A DNA stretch of 64,000 bases from 3107 sp001483205 (GTDB lineage: Bacteria > Pseudomonadota > Alphaproteobacteria > Rhodobacterales > Rhodobacteraceae): the NCBI GenBank assembly GCA_964291375.2, contig OZ219809.1:1054001-1118000 (forward strand), written 5' to 3'. Shown here piece by piece: positions 52,467-61,109 of this stretch; positions within the stretch are counted from its first letter, which is position 1; every line of letters begins with the position of its first letter. The notes below the pieces were generated by a model. It was not told the origin of the DNA. It saw nothing but the letters and a program-made list of their open reading frames with translations, and did no database searches. A program made the translations under genes and the position numbers.

Positions 52467-54362
52467 TCAGAACTCCACCTTGTAGGATAGCGCCGAGGTG
52501 GTGGAGCGGTAACCGGACCGCCCCACACCGTCGATCCCGATTTGCAGGTCCACAAGGCCCGGCCCGAGCGGTGCGAACATCCGCCACCGGGTCGCCGCGC
52601 TGACGGTCTCGGCGCTCTGCCCGTCATCGCCGAGATTATCGCGGCTCCAGTCCAGTTGCAGCGTCCCGGTCAAACGCCCCCGGCCCAGACGCCATTCCAG
52701 TTTCGGGCCAAGGCTGACCCGCGCCAGCCGCAGGGTCTCGCCCGTCCCGATACCGCCATCGCTGTCGGTATAGGCCCCAAGGCGGTTCTCGCTATAGAGC
52801 AGATCAACCCGCGGGTTGATGGTGACGACCTGGGAATCGCCCCGGCGATAATCCCCGGTCAGGCCGGTCCTGATCGTATAGCGCTCGGCCTGATAACCGG
52901 CGCGGGTCGTCACGCCGCCGACCTCACGCACAAGGTCGGGCGTTCCCTTGCCATAGCCGATCGCCCCGTCAAGGATCATGCCACCGGCCAGACGCCTGGC
53001 CCCGTAGACGGCAAGCTGCGCCATGCCCGACTCCAGCCGGGTTTCATCCTGCGACAGCCGTGCCTCTTCGTATCCGATCAGCGCCCCGAAGGCATGATCG
53101 CCCGAGACAGGCCGGTAATCCGCCCCCAGCCAGAGGCCACCGGCCCGCCCGTTGCCGCCCTCGCCCGCGATGTCCGCCCATGAAAACGCCGCCCATTTCT
53201 GCCAACCGCCGGAACCGGCCCCGAAATTCAACAGCCCGTCGGTGGTCAGCCCCCTGTCCCGGCTGGCGCGCAGGTTGAGCGAAGACACACGCTCCGCCCG
53301 GCTCAGCGCCGCCAGTGCCGCCGAAGAGGTCAGGGATGAAAACTGCTGCACATGGTGTTGCAAAAGCTGCCCTTCCGCCTCTCGCCGCGCGGCCTGCAAC
53401 ACGCTCTGATCATCATCTTCGTTGACGACCGTGATCGACGGCAGCGCGATCAGGCCGAGATCGTCAAGCCGGTTGTCATCTTCATCCGTCAGGGTCAGGC
53501 GCAGAGGCACCGCCACCGGGCCATCAAGGGCATCATCATCAAGCCCCCGTATGGTGAGCGTCCGAATCTGATCCTCGGGGGCCGTGCCATACTCAAACAA
53601 AACCGTGGATGGTATGATTTCGATTTCACCATCCACCTCCGGCGTGACGGTCACGAACAATTCGTCCCAGACCGGGTTTTCGGTGTCGAATTCATGTGAC
53701 ATGCGCAATTCCAGGGTTTGCTCCGCCCCGTCTTCGGAAACCTGCAACTCTGTCCGGGACGCGATAATCGCCGCACCGTCCGCATCCGTATCGTGATAGG
53801 TAAAGCGGAACTCATAAGGCTCAATGCGGGTCACGTCGGCGTCGGCATTATTGAAGACACCGCCCTCATCCGGGGTGATTTCAAATCGATACGTTGTATC
53901 AATCCACTCATTTATGCGGTTTGGTGTGCCAAAGCCGGACATATTGGTGGCAAAGCGGGGAAGCGTACAAACATTGCCGCTGTTGATTGTTGTATCTTCA
54001 CCACCTTCCCCGAGCGGTTGATCGCCGATAATGGTTTGTGTTGTGATATGGATACGGAGGTGTTCATCGGTGCTTCCGGTCCGGCAAACGCGCCAGGAAA
54101 CCGGCTGCCCGTCATTGATCACGCCGTTATTTTCGACACCGGTGAAGTCCAGATAGACCTGCGTCGGGGTGGTGTCCTGCGCCCCGGCGGGGAGGGCCGC
54201 AAGGACGGGCAGCATCAGCGACAGCGCCACCGAAAGCCCGGTCAGCAGCCCTCGCGACGCCCACGTCGCAGGTTTGTCTTGCCGTTTTTCTGCTGGTTGC
54301 TTTGCCGCTGGCGCAGAAACGCAGCCCCGGCCAGACGAATCGCCCGATTCCATAACACTCAT
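52467..54362 (-). CDS. Autotransporter-like outer membrane protein
   Basis: A protein of about 631 residues. A long N-terminal signal segment ends in the hydrophobic GLLTGLSVALSLMLPVLAAL before PAGAQD. Passenger parts follow with beta-rich, Calx-beta/Ig-like features (YEFRFTYHDTDADGAAI, ITVVNEDDDQSV). The C-terminal 280 residues form an autotransporter-type barrel, ending SALSYKVEF with the terminal Phe needed for outer-membrane insertion. The start is ATG 54362 or ATG 54353. The function is probably surface exposure, perhaps adhesion; no catalytic motif is visible. Confidence 0.78.
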   Translation of the reverse strand: MSVMESGDSSGRGCVSAPAAKQPAEKRQDKPATWASRGLLTGLSVALSLMLPVLAALPAGAQDTTPTQVYLDFTGVENNGVINDGQPVSWRVCRTGSTDEHLRIHITTQTIIGDQPLGEGGEDTTINSGNVCTLPRFATNMSGFGTPNRINEWIDTTYRFEITPDEGGVFNNADADVTRIEPYEFRFTYHDTDADGAAIIASRTELQVSEDGAEQTLELRMSHEFDTENPVWDELFVTVTPEVDGEIEIIPSTVLFEYGTAPEDQIRTLTIRGLDDDALDGPVAVPLRLTLTDEDDNRLDDLGLIALPSITVVNEDDDQSVLQAARREAEGQLLQHHVQQFSSLTSSAALAALSRAERVSSLNLRASRDRGLTTDGLLNFGAGSGGWQKWAAFSWADIAGEGGNGRAGGLWLGADYRPVSGDHAFGALIGYEEARLSQDETRLESGMAQLAVYGARRLAGGMILDGAIGYGKGTPDLVREVGGVTTRAGYQAERYTIRTGLTGDYRRGDSQVVTINPRVDLLYSENRLGAYTDSDGGIGTGETLRLARVSLGPKLEWRLGRGRLTGTLQLDWSRDNLGDDGQSAETVSAATRWRMFAPLGPGLVDLQIGIDGVGRSGYRSTTSALSYKVEF

Positions 54363-54493
54363 AACACGCGCACCTGATACCCGATTCCGGCTTTTCACGC
54401 CTTCCGGCCCGACAAAATCAGCGGGGGCGGGGAATGTCAAGCCCGTGGTTTCGCCCGACCCCCACGCTGTTCCGAAAGGACGCAATGGGCTTG

Positions 54494-55417
54494 TCAATAC
54501 TGGTTCATGCCGCCTGACGATGTGATGGCGCGCCGCTTCAGTTGCGCCTCTCGCCAACTGATGAAACTGACCGCGCCGACGATGATCGCCCCGCCCAGCA
54601 TGACCCATATGTCAGCCGGTTCGCCAAAGAACACCATCCCCGTCAGCACCGCCCAGACCAGTTGCAGAAAAGCCGCGGGCTGGGTGACAGAGACCGGGGC
54701 GGCCCGAAACGCCCGGGTCATGCAGTAATGCCCCACGGTCGCGCAGGCGGCGATCAGGAACAGCCGGAAAACCTGTTCTGCCGTCACCGGCTCCCAGACG
54801 GCAACCGCAAAGGGGGCCAGCACCACCGCCACCGTGACCGACAGCCAGCCAACGATGACCGAGGCATCAAACCGGCCCGACATCTTCTTGGCGATCAGAT
54901 AGCTGATGGCAAACAGAATCGCGGTGAAGATCATCGCCAGATGCCCGGTGGACAGTTCCCGAAATCCGGGCCGCAGAATGACAACCGCCCCGATAAGCGC
55001 GGCGACAATCGCCGTCAGCCTGCGGATGGCAAAGGTCTCGCCCAACAGCACCACCGCCCCCAGCGACACATAGACCGGGGCCAGGTAGTTCATCGCCGTC
55101 ACCTCGGCAATCGTGATCCGGGCCAGCGCGTAAAACCAGCAGATCATGCCCAGCGCATGGGCCACCCCGCGCAACCAGAACAGGCCAAGCCCGGGCCGTG
55201 ACGGGCGGGCGGCCAGCATCCGCCCGAGGATCGGCAGGATGAAAACCAGCCCGAGGATATAGCGCAGAAACGCCCCCTGCGCCGCCGGAACCTCTTTGCC
55301 CAGGGATTTGACAAGCGCCGTGACCGCAACAAAGCAGAGGCCGGTGACGATCATCCAGATGACCCCGGAAAGGGGGCGGTTTGCCGGGACAGAGACAGGA
55401 ACAGCCATGGGGGCCAT
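54494..55417 (-). CDS. EamA/DMT family transporter
   Basis: A 307-residue inner-membrane protein with ten hydrophobic segments in two EamA halves. FYALARITIAEVTAMNYLAP and ATVGHYCMTRAFRAAPVSVT are the repeated family helices, where the EA and P signatures occur. Such proteins export metabolites or amino acids. The ATG at 55417 or the Met three codons later fits. It lies downstream of the LysE-type gene on the same strand, so the two exporters may be an operon with related substrates, which is inference. Confidence 0.88.
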   Translation of the reverse strand: MAPMAVPVSVPANRPLSGVIWMIVTGLCFVAVTALVKSLGKEVPAAQGAFLRYILGLVFILPILGRMLAARPSRPGLGLFWLRGVAHALGMICWFYALARITIAEVTAMNYLAPVYVSLGAVVLLGETFAIRRLTAIVAALIGAVVILRPGFRELSTGHLAMIFTAILFAISYLIAKKMSGRFDASVIVGWLSVTVAVVLAPFAVAVWEPVTAEQVFRLFLIAACATVGHYCMTRAFRAAPVSVTQPAAFLQLVWAVLTGMVFFGEPADIWVMLGGAIIVGAVSFISWREAQLKRRAITSSGGMNQY

Positions 55418-55447
55418 TGAACCGGGTGGCGTCGCCTTGGCAAGGGG

Positions 55448-56044
55448 CTATTCGATCAAAAGTCTGAGCGCGATAGCCCACATGGTCACCGCGATGGCCG
55501 CATCGAGGATGCGCCAGGCTGTCGGGCGCGCCAGCAACGGGGCCATCAGGCGCGCACCGTATCCGAGGCTGAAGAAGAAGGCGAAAGAGGCGAGCACCGC
55601 TCCGGCGGCGAAAACCGCGGTCTGTTCATATTGGGCCGAAACCGAACCGAGCAGCACGACGGTATCAAGATAGACATGCGGGTTGAGCCAGGTCAGCGCC
55701 AGACAGGTCAGGAGTGCCGCACTCAGGCTGTCGGACGGGCCGTCCGCCGCGCGCAGCGCACCGCCGCCCCGCCAGGCGGATGCCAGGCTGATCGCCCCGT
55801 AGCCGATCAGAAAGGCCGCGCCGCCATACCGCATCAGGGGGGAAAGCCACGGGGCGGCCTCTGTGATGCGGGCGAATGAGGTGACCCCGGCGATGATCAG
55901 AACCGCGTCTGACAGCGCGCAGGTCAGGCATACGGGCAACACATGCGCCCGGCGCAGCCCCTGCCGCAGGACAAAGGCGTTCTGCGCCCCGATTGCCAGA
56001 ATCAGGCTCAGGCCAAGCGCAAACCCGTTGCCGAATGCCGTCAT
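55448..56044 (-). CDS. LysE/ArgO family amino-acid exporter
   Basis: A 198-residue inner-membrane protein with six hydrophobic segments. GLSLILAIGAQNAFVLRQGL is the family signature of LysE/ArgO lysine-arginine exporters, and ALTWLNPHVYLDTVVLLGSV carries the conserved NPH motif. LysE exporters are often activated by a LysG/ArgP regulator, but none adjoins this gene. The upstream side is the large palindrome array, so its promoter must lie within or next to the array. Confidence 0.92.
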   Translation of the reverse strand: MTAFGNGFALGLSLILAIGAQNAFVLRQGLRRAHVLPVCLTCALSDAVLIIAGVTSFARITEAAPWLSPLMRYGGAAFLIGYGAISLASAWRGGGALRAADGPSDSLSAALLTCLALTWLNPHVYLDTVVLLGSVSAQYEQTAVFAAGAVLASFAFFFSLGYGARLMAPLLARPTAWRILDAAIAVTMWAIALRLLIE

Positions 56045-56149
56045 GCCTCTGTCATGCCTCTGTCTGCTCCGGTTTGCTCTGCCCCGCCCCGAGTAGAGGC
56101 GTATGCGGCGGCGGGCAACCGGAATGCGTTCGGGGGGGTGCGCGCCGCC

Positions 56150-57445
56150 CCACCCTATTTAGGGGGTGAGGCCCGTCTCGGAAACGGTCCGGTGGACCGT
56201 TTCAGGGCCGAACGGGCGGAGCCCAAGGCGCTGCCCGGCGTTCCGCCGGGCGGGACAGGTTGGCTACTGACGCGCCAATAGGTCAGAGATGTTGACCTTA
56301 TCCGCGGATAAGCCGCCCCCTCGCCGGGCTGTTCGCGCCTCTGCTCCGCCAACCCATCCGCCCTGCCCGGCCAATAGGTCAGAGATACTGCGCGGGTAAG
56401 CGGCCCCCTCGCCGGGCTGTTCGCGCCTCTCTCCCGGCAAACCGTCCGCCCGGCCCAAGTAAATATGTCAGCAGTACTGACATTATCCGCGGGTAAGCGG
56501 CCCCCTCGCCGGGCTGTTCGCGCATCTGCTCCGGCAAATCGCCCGCCCGGCGGCCAATAGGTCAGCAGTACTGCCCTTATCCGCGGATAAGCCGCCCCCT
56601 CGCCGGGCTGTTTGCGCTTCTGTCCCGGCAAACCGTCCGCCCGACCCTGGGCCAATATGTCAGCAGTACTGCCCTTATCCGCGGGTAAGCGGCCCCCCCC
56701 TGTGCGCGCATCTGGACAGATCATCCGCCCGGCCCGGCCAATAGGTCAGCAGTACTGCCCTTATCCGGGTAAGCGCCCCCTGCGCCGGGCTGTTCGCGCT
56801 TCTGCTCCGCAAACCGTCCGCCCGGCTGAACCAATATGTCAGCAGTACTGCCCTTATCCGCGGATAAGCCGCCCCCTCGCCGGGTCCGCGCCTCTGCCCC
56901 GGCAAACAATCCGCCCGGCCCAAGCAAATATGTCAGCAGTGCTGACCTTATCCGCGGATAAGCGGCCCCCTCGCCGGGCTGTTCACGCTTCTGTCCCGGC
57001 AAATCGCCCGCCCGGCCGCGCCAATATGTCAGCAGTACTGACCTTATCCGCGGGTAAGCGGCTGTTCCCCTCGCCGGGCTGTTCAATATGCCTCTGACAT
57101 TATCCCGGCCAACCATCCGCCCGGCTGAACCAATATGTCAGCAGTACTGACCTTATCCGCGGATAAGCCGCGCGCCCCTCGCCGGGCTGTTCATGCCTCT
57201 GTTCCGGCAAACCGTCCGCCCGGCTCAGGCCAATATGTCAGCAGTACTGACCTTATCCGCGGATAAGCCGCCCCGTGGGGGGGCGGGTCGGCGCGGCCAG
57301 GTCTGGCGACCGGGCGGAGCATTTGGGGGGCGATACACCCTTATGCTGAGGTCTTAGGCCAGAGTGTTGCCCTTATCCGCGGATAAGGCCGCCCCCGCGC
57401 CGGACGGGGCATTCGGGCGGCGATACCCCCTCATGCAAAGGTCTG
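56150..57445. repeat. Large tandem palindrome array between lysE-type and ada-like genes
   Basis: About 11-12 imperfect units with a period of 86-108 bp. A typical unit is CCAATATGTCAGCAGTACTG, then ACCTTATCCGCGGATAAGCC, then CCCTCGCCGGGCTGTTCGCG, then CCGGCAAACCGTCCGCCCGG. Exact CTTATCCGCGGATAAG copies lie at about 56297, 56576, 56853, 56947, 57152, 57252 and 57372; others have CCGCGGGTAAG or shorter forms. Both ends carry MITE-like pieces (CGAAACGGTCC-type block on the left, CCCTTATGCTGAGGTCTTA on the right). Short frames run through it but are repeat-derived. No gene lies in this 1.4-kb gap. Confidence 0.85.
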
Positions 57446-57514
57446 CATAAAGCGCAGGTTCCGGGTCGCAAAGCCCCGCTCATGCCCTATGCTGGGGCCG
57501 GAACGGAGGCACCG

Positions 57515-58354
57515 ATGGAAAACGGACACGACTATCACTATCACCTGATCCGCCGCGCACTGGCGGAACTGGACACCGGCGGCCCGCAGATGTCCCTGAA
57601 CGATCTGGCCGCGCGGATGCACATAAGCCCCGCCCATTTCCAGCGTGTCTTCAGCCGTTGGGTGGGGGTGTCGCCCAAACGCTATCAGCAATATCTGACC
57701 CTCACCCACGCAAAGACCCTTCTGCGCGACCGGATGACGGTGCTTGATGTCGCCCATGAAACCGGCCTGTCCGGGGGCGGACGCCTGCATGACCTGTTCA
57801 TCCGGTGGGAGTCCATGAGCCCCGGCCTCTATGCCGCCGGTGGCGCGGGGCTGGTCATCCGCTGGGGCTGGTTTGACGGCCCGTTTGGCGAGATGCTGGC
57901 GATGGGCACCGACAGGGGGCTGTGCGGGCTGGCCTTTGCCTCAGAATGCGGGCGCGACGCGGCGATGGAGGACATGCGCGCCCGCTGGCCCCGCGCGGTA
58001 TTCACCGAGGCCCCGGATGCCCTGCGCGCCTGGGTCACCGGGGCCATCGCCGGGGCGGAAACCCGGCTGGTGCTGATCGGCACACCGCTTCAGATCAAGG
58101 TGTGGGAGGCCCTGCTGTGCATACCGTCAGGCCATGTCACCACCTATTCAGAGCTTGCCCGCGCCGTCGGCAGGCCAAAGGCGGTGCGCGCGGTCGGTAC
58201 CGCGGTCGGGCGCAACCCGATAAGCTGGCTCATTCCCTGTCACCGGGCGCTGCGGAAATCGGGGGCGCTGGGCGGGTATCACTGGGGCCTGCCGGTCAAG
58301 CGCGCGCTTCTGGCACGGGAAAGCGCGCGGGAGGAGGCCGGGGCCGGTTCTTGA
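57515..58354 (+). CDS. AraC-type regulator fused to methylated-DNA-cysteine S-methyltransferase (Ada-like)
   Basis: A 279-residue fusion. Residues 20-110 are an AraC-type helix-turn-helix (LNDLAARMHISPAHFQRVFS, VLDVAHETGLSGGGRLHDLF). The C-terminal half is a methyltransferase with active Cys242 in IPCHRALRKSGALGGYHWGL, which removes methyl from O6-methylguanine. The N-terminal phosphotriester-repair domain of E. coli Ada is missing, so it resembles the shorter Ada forms. ATG 57515 has CGGAGGCACC upstream. Autoregulation is likely but not visible. The palindrome array lies immediately upstream. Confidence 0.9.
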   Translation: MENGHDYHYHLIRRALAELDTGGPQMSLNDLAARMHISPAHFQRVFSRWVGVSPKRYQQYLTLTHAKTLLRDRMTVLDVAHETGLSGGGRLHDLFIRWESMSPGLYAAGGAGLVIRWGWFDGPFGEMLAMGTDRGLCGLAFASECGRDAAMEDMRARWPRAVFTEAPDALRAWVTGAIAGAETRLVLIGTPLQIKVWEALLCIPSGHVTTYSELARAVGRPKAVRAVGTAVGRNPISWLIPCHRALRKSGALGGYHWGLPVKRALLARESAREEAGAGS

Positions 58355-58551
58355 GGGTAAAGACCTTTGCATGATGACAAAGCTGGACAGACAGTTTGAG
58401 TCCAACTCCCGTCCCTGACCCCGCCTGGTCGCAAGACCGCACCGCCCCGTCTCGCGCCCTTGTCATCAGATAGCAACCGCTTGCTATTCCATGACAGACC
58501 GGATTGCTCTAATATCCGGGGGCAGAAACCATGTGCAAAGAGGCAAGACCG

Positions 58552-59214
58552 ATGATGATTCGAGCAAAATCCCCCCTGATCCCGGTGATGGCGGGCATTC
58601 TGGCACTGGCCGCCTGCGACGACCAGAGGGTTTATGAAAGCGGCGAGCGCACCCGCACCGGCGACGGTGCCCTGATCGGGGCCGCCATCGGCGCGGTTCT
58701 GGGCGGGACTCACGAAGGCAGGGACCGCCTGAAGAACGCGGCCATCGGGGCGGCCATCGGCGCGGGCGCGGGCGCGGTTATCGGCGATGCGCTCGACCGT
58801 CAGGCCGCCGAGCTGCGCCGCAACTTCGGTGATGAGCGAATCAGTGTCGTCAATACCGGCTCGGCGCTGATCGTGACCATGCCCCAGGACATTCTGTTCG
58901 AGACCGACAGCGCCCGTGTCAGGCCCGGTTTGCAGGGTGACCTGCGGGTTCTGGCCACCAGCCTGCGGGACTACCCGGATACGACCGTCGATGTGATCGG
59001 CCACACCGACAATACCGGCGGGGCGGCTTACAACCAGCGCCTGTCCACCCGCCGGGCCGATGCGGTGGCCATCGTTCTGCTGCGCGCCGGGGTCGGGCGC
59101 GCGCGCGTTCGCGCCTATGGTCTGGGGGAGGACGATCCGGTTGCCTCGAACCTGACGCCGGAGGACCGGGCGCGGAACCGCCGGGTGGAGATTATGATTC
59201 ACCCGAGCGCCTGA
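58552..59214 (+). CDS. OmpA-family lipoprotein with glycine zipper
   Basis: A 220-residue outer-membrane lipoprotein. The signal sequence ends in the lipobox LALAAC. A glycine-zipper membrane segment (GALIGAAIGAVLGGTHEGRD, AAIGAAIGAGAGAVIGDAL) follows. The C-terminal OmpA domain has PQDILFETDSARVRPGLQGD and DVIGHTDNTGGAAYNQRLST, which bind peptidoglycan, and a final NRRVEIMIHP. AGAGG lies about eight bases before ATG 58552; an ATG 21 bases earlier is also open. It likely links outer membrane and wall. Confidence 0.92.
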   Translation: MMIRAKSPLIPVMAGILALAACDDQRVYESGERTRTGDGALIGAAIGAVLGGTHEGRDRLKNAAIGAAIGAGAGAVIGDALDRQAAELRRNFGDERISVVNTGSALIVTMPQDILFETDSARVRPGLQGDLRVLATSLRDYPDTTVDVIGHTDNTGGAAYNQRLSTRRADAVAIVLLRAGVGRARVRAYGLGEDDPVASNLTPEDRARNRRVEIMIHPSA

Positions 59215-59229
59215 GAGGGCGCGGGTTAC

Positions 59230-59420
59230 AGGGCGCGCCTGCCCGGCCCAGGCCAATATGTCAGAGGTCTTGTCCTTATCCGCGGATAAGGCGCGCCCTC
59301 GTATGGGCCGGGCATGGCTTTTCGGGCTGTTCGCGGGCCTGCCACCTGTGCTCTGACAGGATCAGCCGGGTGGAGTCTGTGATCGATTTTACATCGCCAC
59401 GCTATACTCAAAGCGGCTCC
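59230..59420. repeat. Repeat modules with one CTTATCCGCGGATAAG palindrome
   Basis: CCAATATGTCAGAGGTCTTG is followed by the exact palindrome at about 59275-59290 and then GATCGATTTTACATCGCCAC with GCTATACTC. An AT-rich stretch leads into the small ORFs that precede the restriction-modification genes. Confidence 0.7.
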
Positions 59421-59501
59421 TGTAAAATTGTATTCATTATCCCGCAAAAGTTCCTTTTATCGATACAAAATGTGCGCTATTTGTCCCTTACCGGGCGATA
59501 T

Positions 59502-59603
59502 ATGGCGATAAAAGAAACACCATGCGGGCTGACACGACAAGACATGCACCCATGGCAGGGCATCATCAGGGGGCTTACGGCGGCGCGGGGCAAGATGGCG
59601 TGA
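59502..59603 (+). CDS. Candidate 33-residue ORF with GTGA-type overlap
   Basis: Starts MAIKETPCGLTRQDMHPWQG and ends TGA at 59601-59603, where GTGA overlaps the possible GTG start of the following ORF. No clear homology is seen and the ribosome binding site is weak (GGGCGAT). It may be the leader of the module or a chance frame. Confidence 0.3.
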   Translation: MAIKETPCGLTRQDMHPWQGIIRGLTAARGKMA

Positions 59604-60118
59604 CACATGCGGCGCGAGACCTGACATCCGCCCTGCGGCTGATCGACACGTCCGATCACGCGCGCCGCCCCGAGCTTTTGCTGGCGCTGGCGGTAAGGAC
59701 CGGCGGTGATTTCAGGCCCGCCTTTGCTGCGCCCCGGCCCGGTGGCGGTGGCTGTAGCTGTAGTGGTGGCGGTGATGGGGGTGGTGGCAGTGGCGCGGTG
59801 GTAAAAGCCTTCGGCATTCATGCGGGCGGGGCGGACGAACACGAAGCCGTTTTCAACTGGATGCGGATTGCCCGGAAAACCGTCGCCCGTCACGCCCGGC
59901 TCATGGGGGCCAGAGATACCCTGATGACCCCCGGTGCGCCGGTGGCGGATCAGGCGAGGGCCTGCCGAACCCTGCTCGCAGAGGATCATGTGAGGGAGTG
60001 GATTGAGGCGGCCCGCTATATTCTTGCAGCCATCAGGGCGGACGGGACGGACGCGGCGAACGGCGCGCAGGCACACATGGCCACGCCGGAGCAGAATTAT
60101 CCGGATCAGGCGCGATGA
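59600..60118 (+). CDS. Hypothetical protein with Gly/Ser/Cys-rich linker
   Basis: A 172-residue product from the GTG at 59600. An upstream ATG at 59522 in the same frame would add 26 residues. N- and C-terminal parts look helical (SALRLIDTSDHARRPELLLA, DEHEAVFNWMRIARKTVARH, HVREWIEAARYILAAI). Between them, at about residues 46-68, lies a run of Gly, Ser and two Cys residues (GGGGCSCSGGGDGGGGSG). I do not recognise the family. It precedes the DNA methyltransferase gene by about 95 bp on the same strand and may belong to that module. A frame on the opposite strand is judged a shadow. Confidence 0.5.
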   Translation: MTHAARDLTSALRLIDTSDHARRPELLLALAVRTGGDFRPAFAAPRPGGGGCSCSGGGDGGGGSGAVVKAFGIHAGGADEHEAVFNWMRIARKTVARHARLMGARDTLMTPGAPVADQARACRTLLAEDHVREWIEAARYILAAIRADGTDAANGAQAHMATPEQNYPDQAR

Positions 60119-60212
60119 TGCCGCCTGCATCGGGCGCAAGGCGGAGCATGGCGTGATGGGCATTTCACAAAACACTCTGGAATCAATGAGCAAACCGTTA
60201 TAGGAATACAGC

Positions 60213-61109
60213 ATGACAAGGTTGCCACACCCAATCCCATACCAAGGCAGCAAGCGAAAACTCGCACCGATGATTGATACATATCTGCCCAAGAGTATCG
60301 GAACGTTCTATGAGCCGTTTTGCGGTTCCGCTGCAATGACGATCCATGCCGCGCACTATCAGCGGGCGGAACGATTTATTGTTGCTGACAGCCTGAAGCC
60401 GATGGTTTTGCTGTTGCAGTCGATTGTCGAGGAACCTGACCGAACGGCAGCGCGTTACGGAGAAATCTGGCACGGCCAACACGAAGGTGAAACCGGCTAC
60501 TTCAATGAAGTGCGCAATCGCTACAACACGGGCCACGATCCGGTTGATCTTCTCTACCTGATTTGCCGGTGCGTCAAGAACGCAGTGCGGTTCAGCCAGG
60601 ACGGGCGATTTACACAATCGGTGGACAAGCGCCGCCTTGGGATGCGCCCGGAGAAGATGCGGTTGGCCGTCATGGGTGTCTCGCGCATCCTTCGGGGGCG
60701 GACCAGATTCCGCATCGGAGACTGGAAGGAAACGGCGGCGGATGCGAAGCCGGGTGATTTTGTCTACCTTGACCCGCCCTACCTCGGAACCTCCGTCGGG
60801 CGGGACAAGCGCTACCACCGGCAACTCACACAGGATGAGCTTTGCGAAGGACTTGAAGAGTTGCGCGCGCGCGGTGTCTCTTTCGCCCTGTCCTATGACG
60901 GAATGACCGGCGGGCGGGAATATGGATCGCCGCTGCCTGCGTCACTCGGGCTAACCCGGCTTTTGCTCCATGCGGGAACCTCCTCCCAATCCACGCTTTC
61001 AGGACGTAAAGAGGAAACGATCGAAAGCCTCTACATGGCACCGGGAGTCTCTGGGCCGGTAACAGAGATCATCCGCCCACAGCCTGCGCAGATGAATCTG
61101 GTCCTCTAA
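60213..61109 (+). CDS. DNA adenine methyltransferase of the D12 (Dam-like) class
   Basis: A 298-residue N6-adenine methyltransferase. Motif X/I is in PIPYQGSKRKLAPMIDTYLP and FYEPFCGSAAM (residues 32-42), where the SAM-binding FxGxx lies. Motif IV is LDPPYLG (Asp187-Pro-Pro-Tyr190), the adenine-N6 catalytic motif in alpha order. VKNAVRFSQDGRF is a D12-family block. Its stop overlaps that of the nuclease-like gene at 61.1 kb by four bases, so the two form a convergent pair, typical of type II systems. Recognition sequence is not inferable. GC is lower than in the core genome. Confidence 0.9.
   Translation: MTRLPHPIPYQGSKRKLAPMIDTYLPKSIGTFYEPFCGSAAMTIHAAHYQRAERFIVADSLKPMVLLLQSIVEEPDRTAARYGEIWHGQHEGETGYFNEVRNRYNTGHDPVDLLYLICRCVKNAVRFSQDGRFTQSVDKRRLGMRPEKMRLAVMGVSRILRGRTRFRIGDWKETAADAKPGDFVYLDPPYLGTSVGRDKRYHRQLTQDELCEGLEELRARGVSFALSYDGMTGGREYGSPLPASLGLTRLLLHAGTSSQSTLSGRKEETIESLYMAPGVSGPVTEIIRPQPAQMNLVL

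Noticed and set aside
56264..57116. Several open frames of 60-160 codons inside the palindrome array
   Set aside because: They arise from the repeat unit itself, occur on both strands, and have no independent ribosome binding sites or conserved sequence.
56150..57445. CRISPR array
   Set aside because: The whole unit is repeated, with no unique spacers of constant length and no cas genes nearby.
56150..57445. Chromosomal replication origin, because of TTATCC half-sites
   Set aside because: The half-sites do not extend to TTATCCACA, no AT-rich unwinding region or dnaA, parA or hemE neighbour is present, and the same palindrome is dispersed over 30 kb.
59477..60292. 271-codon minus-strand frame across the small ORFs before the methyltransferase
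   Set aside because: It contains low-complexity Thr/Ala stretches that mirror the Gly-rich linker of the plus-strand ORF, and it overlaps the methyltransferase start.
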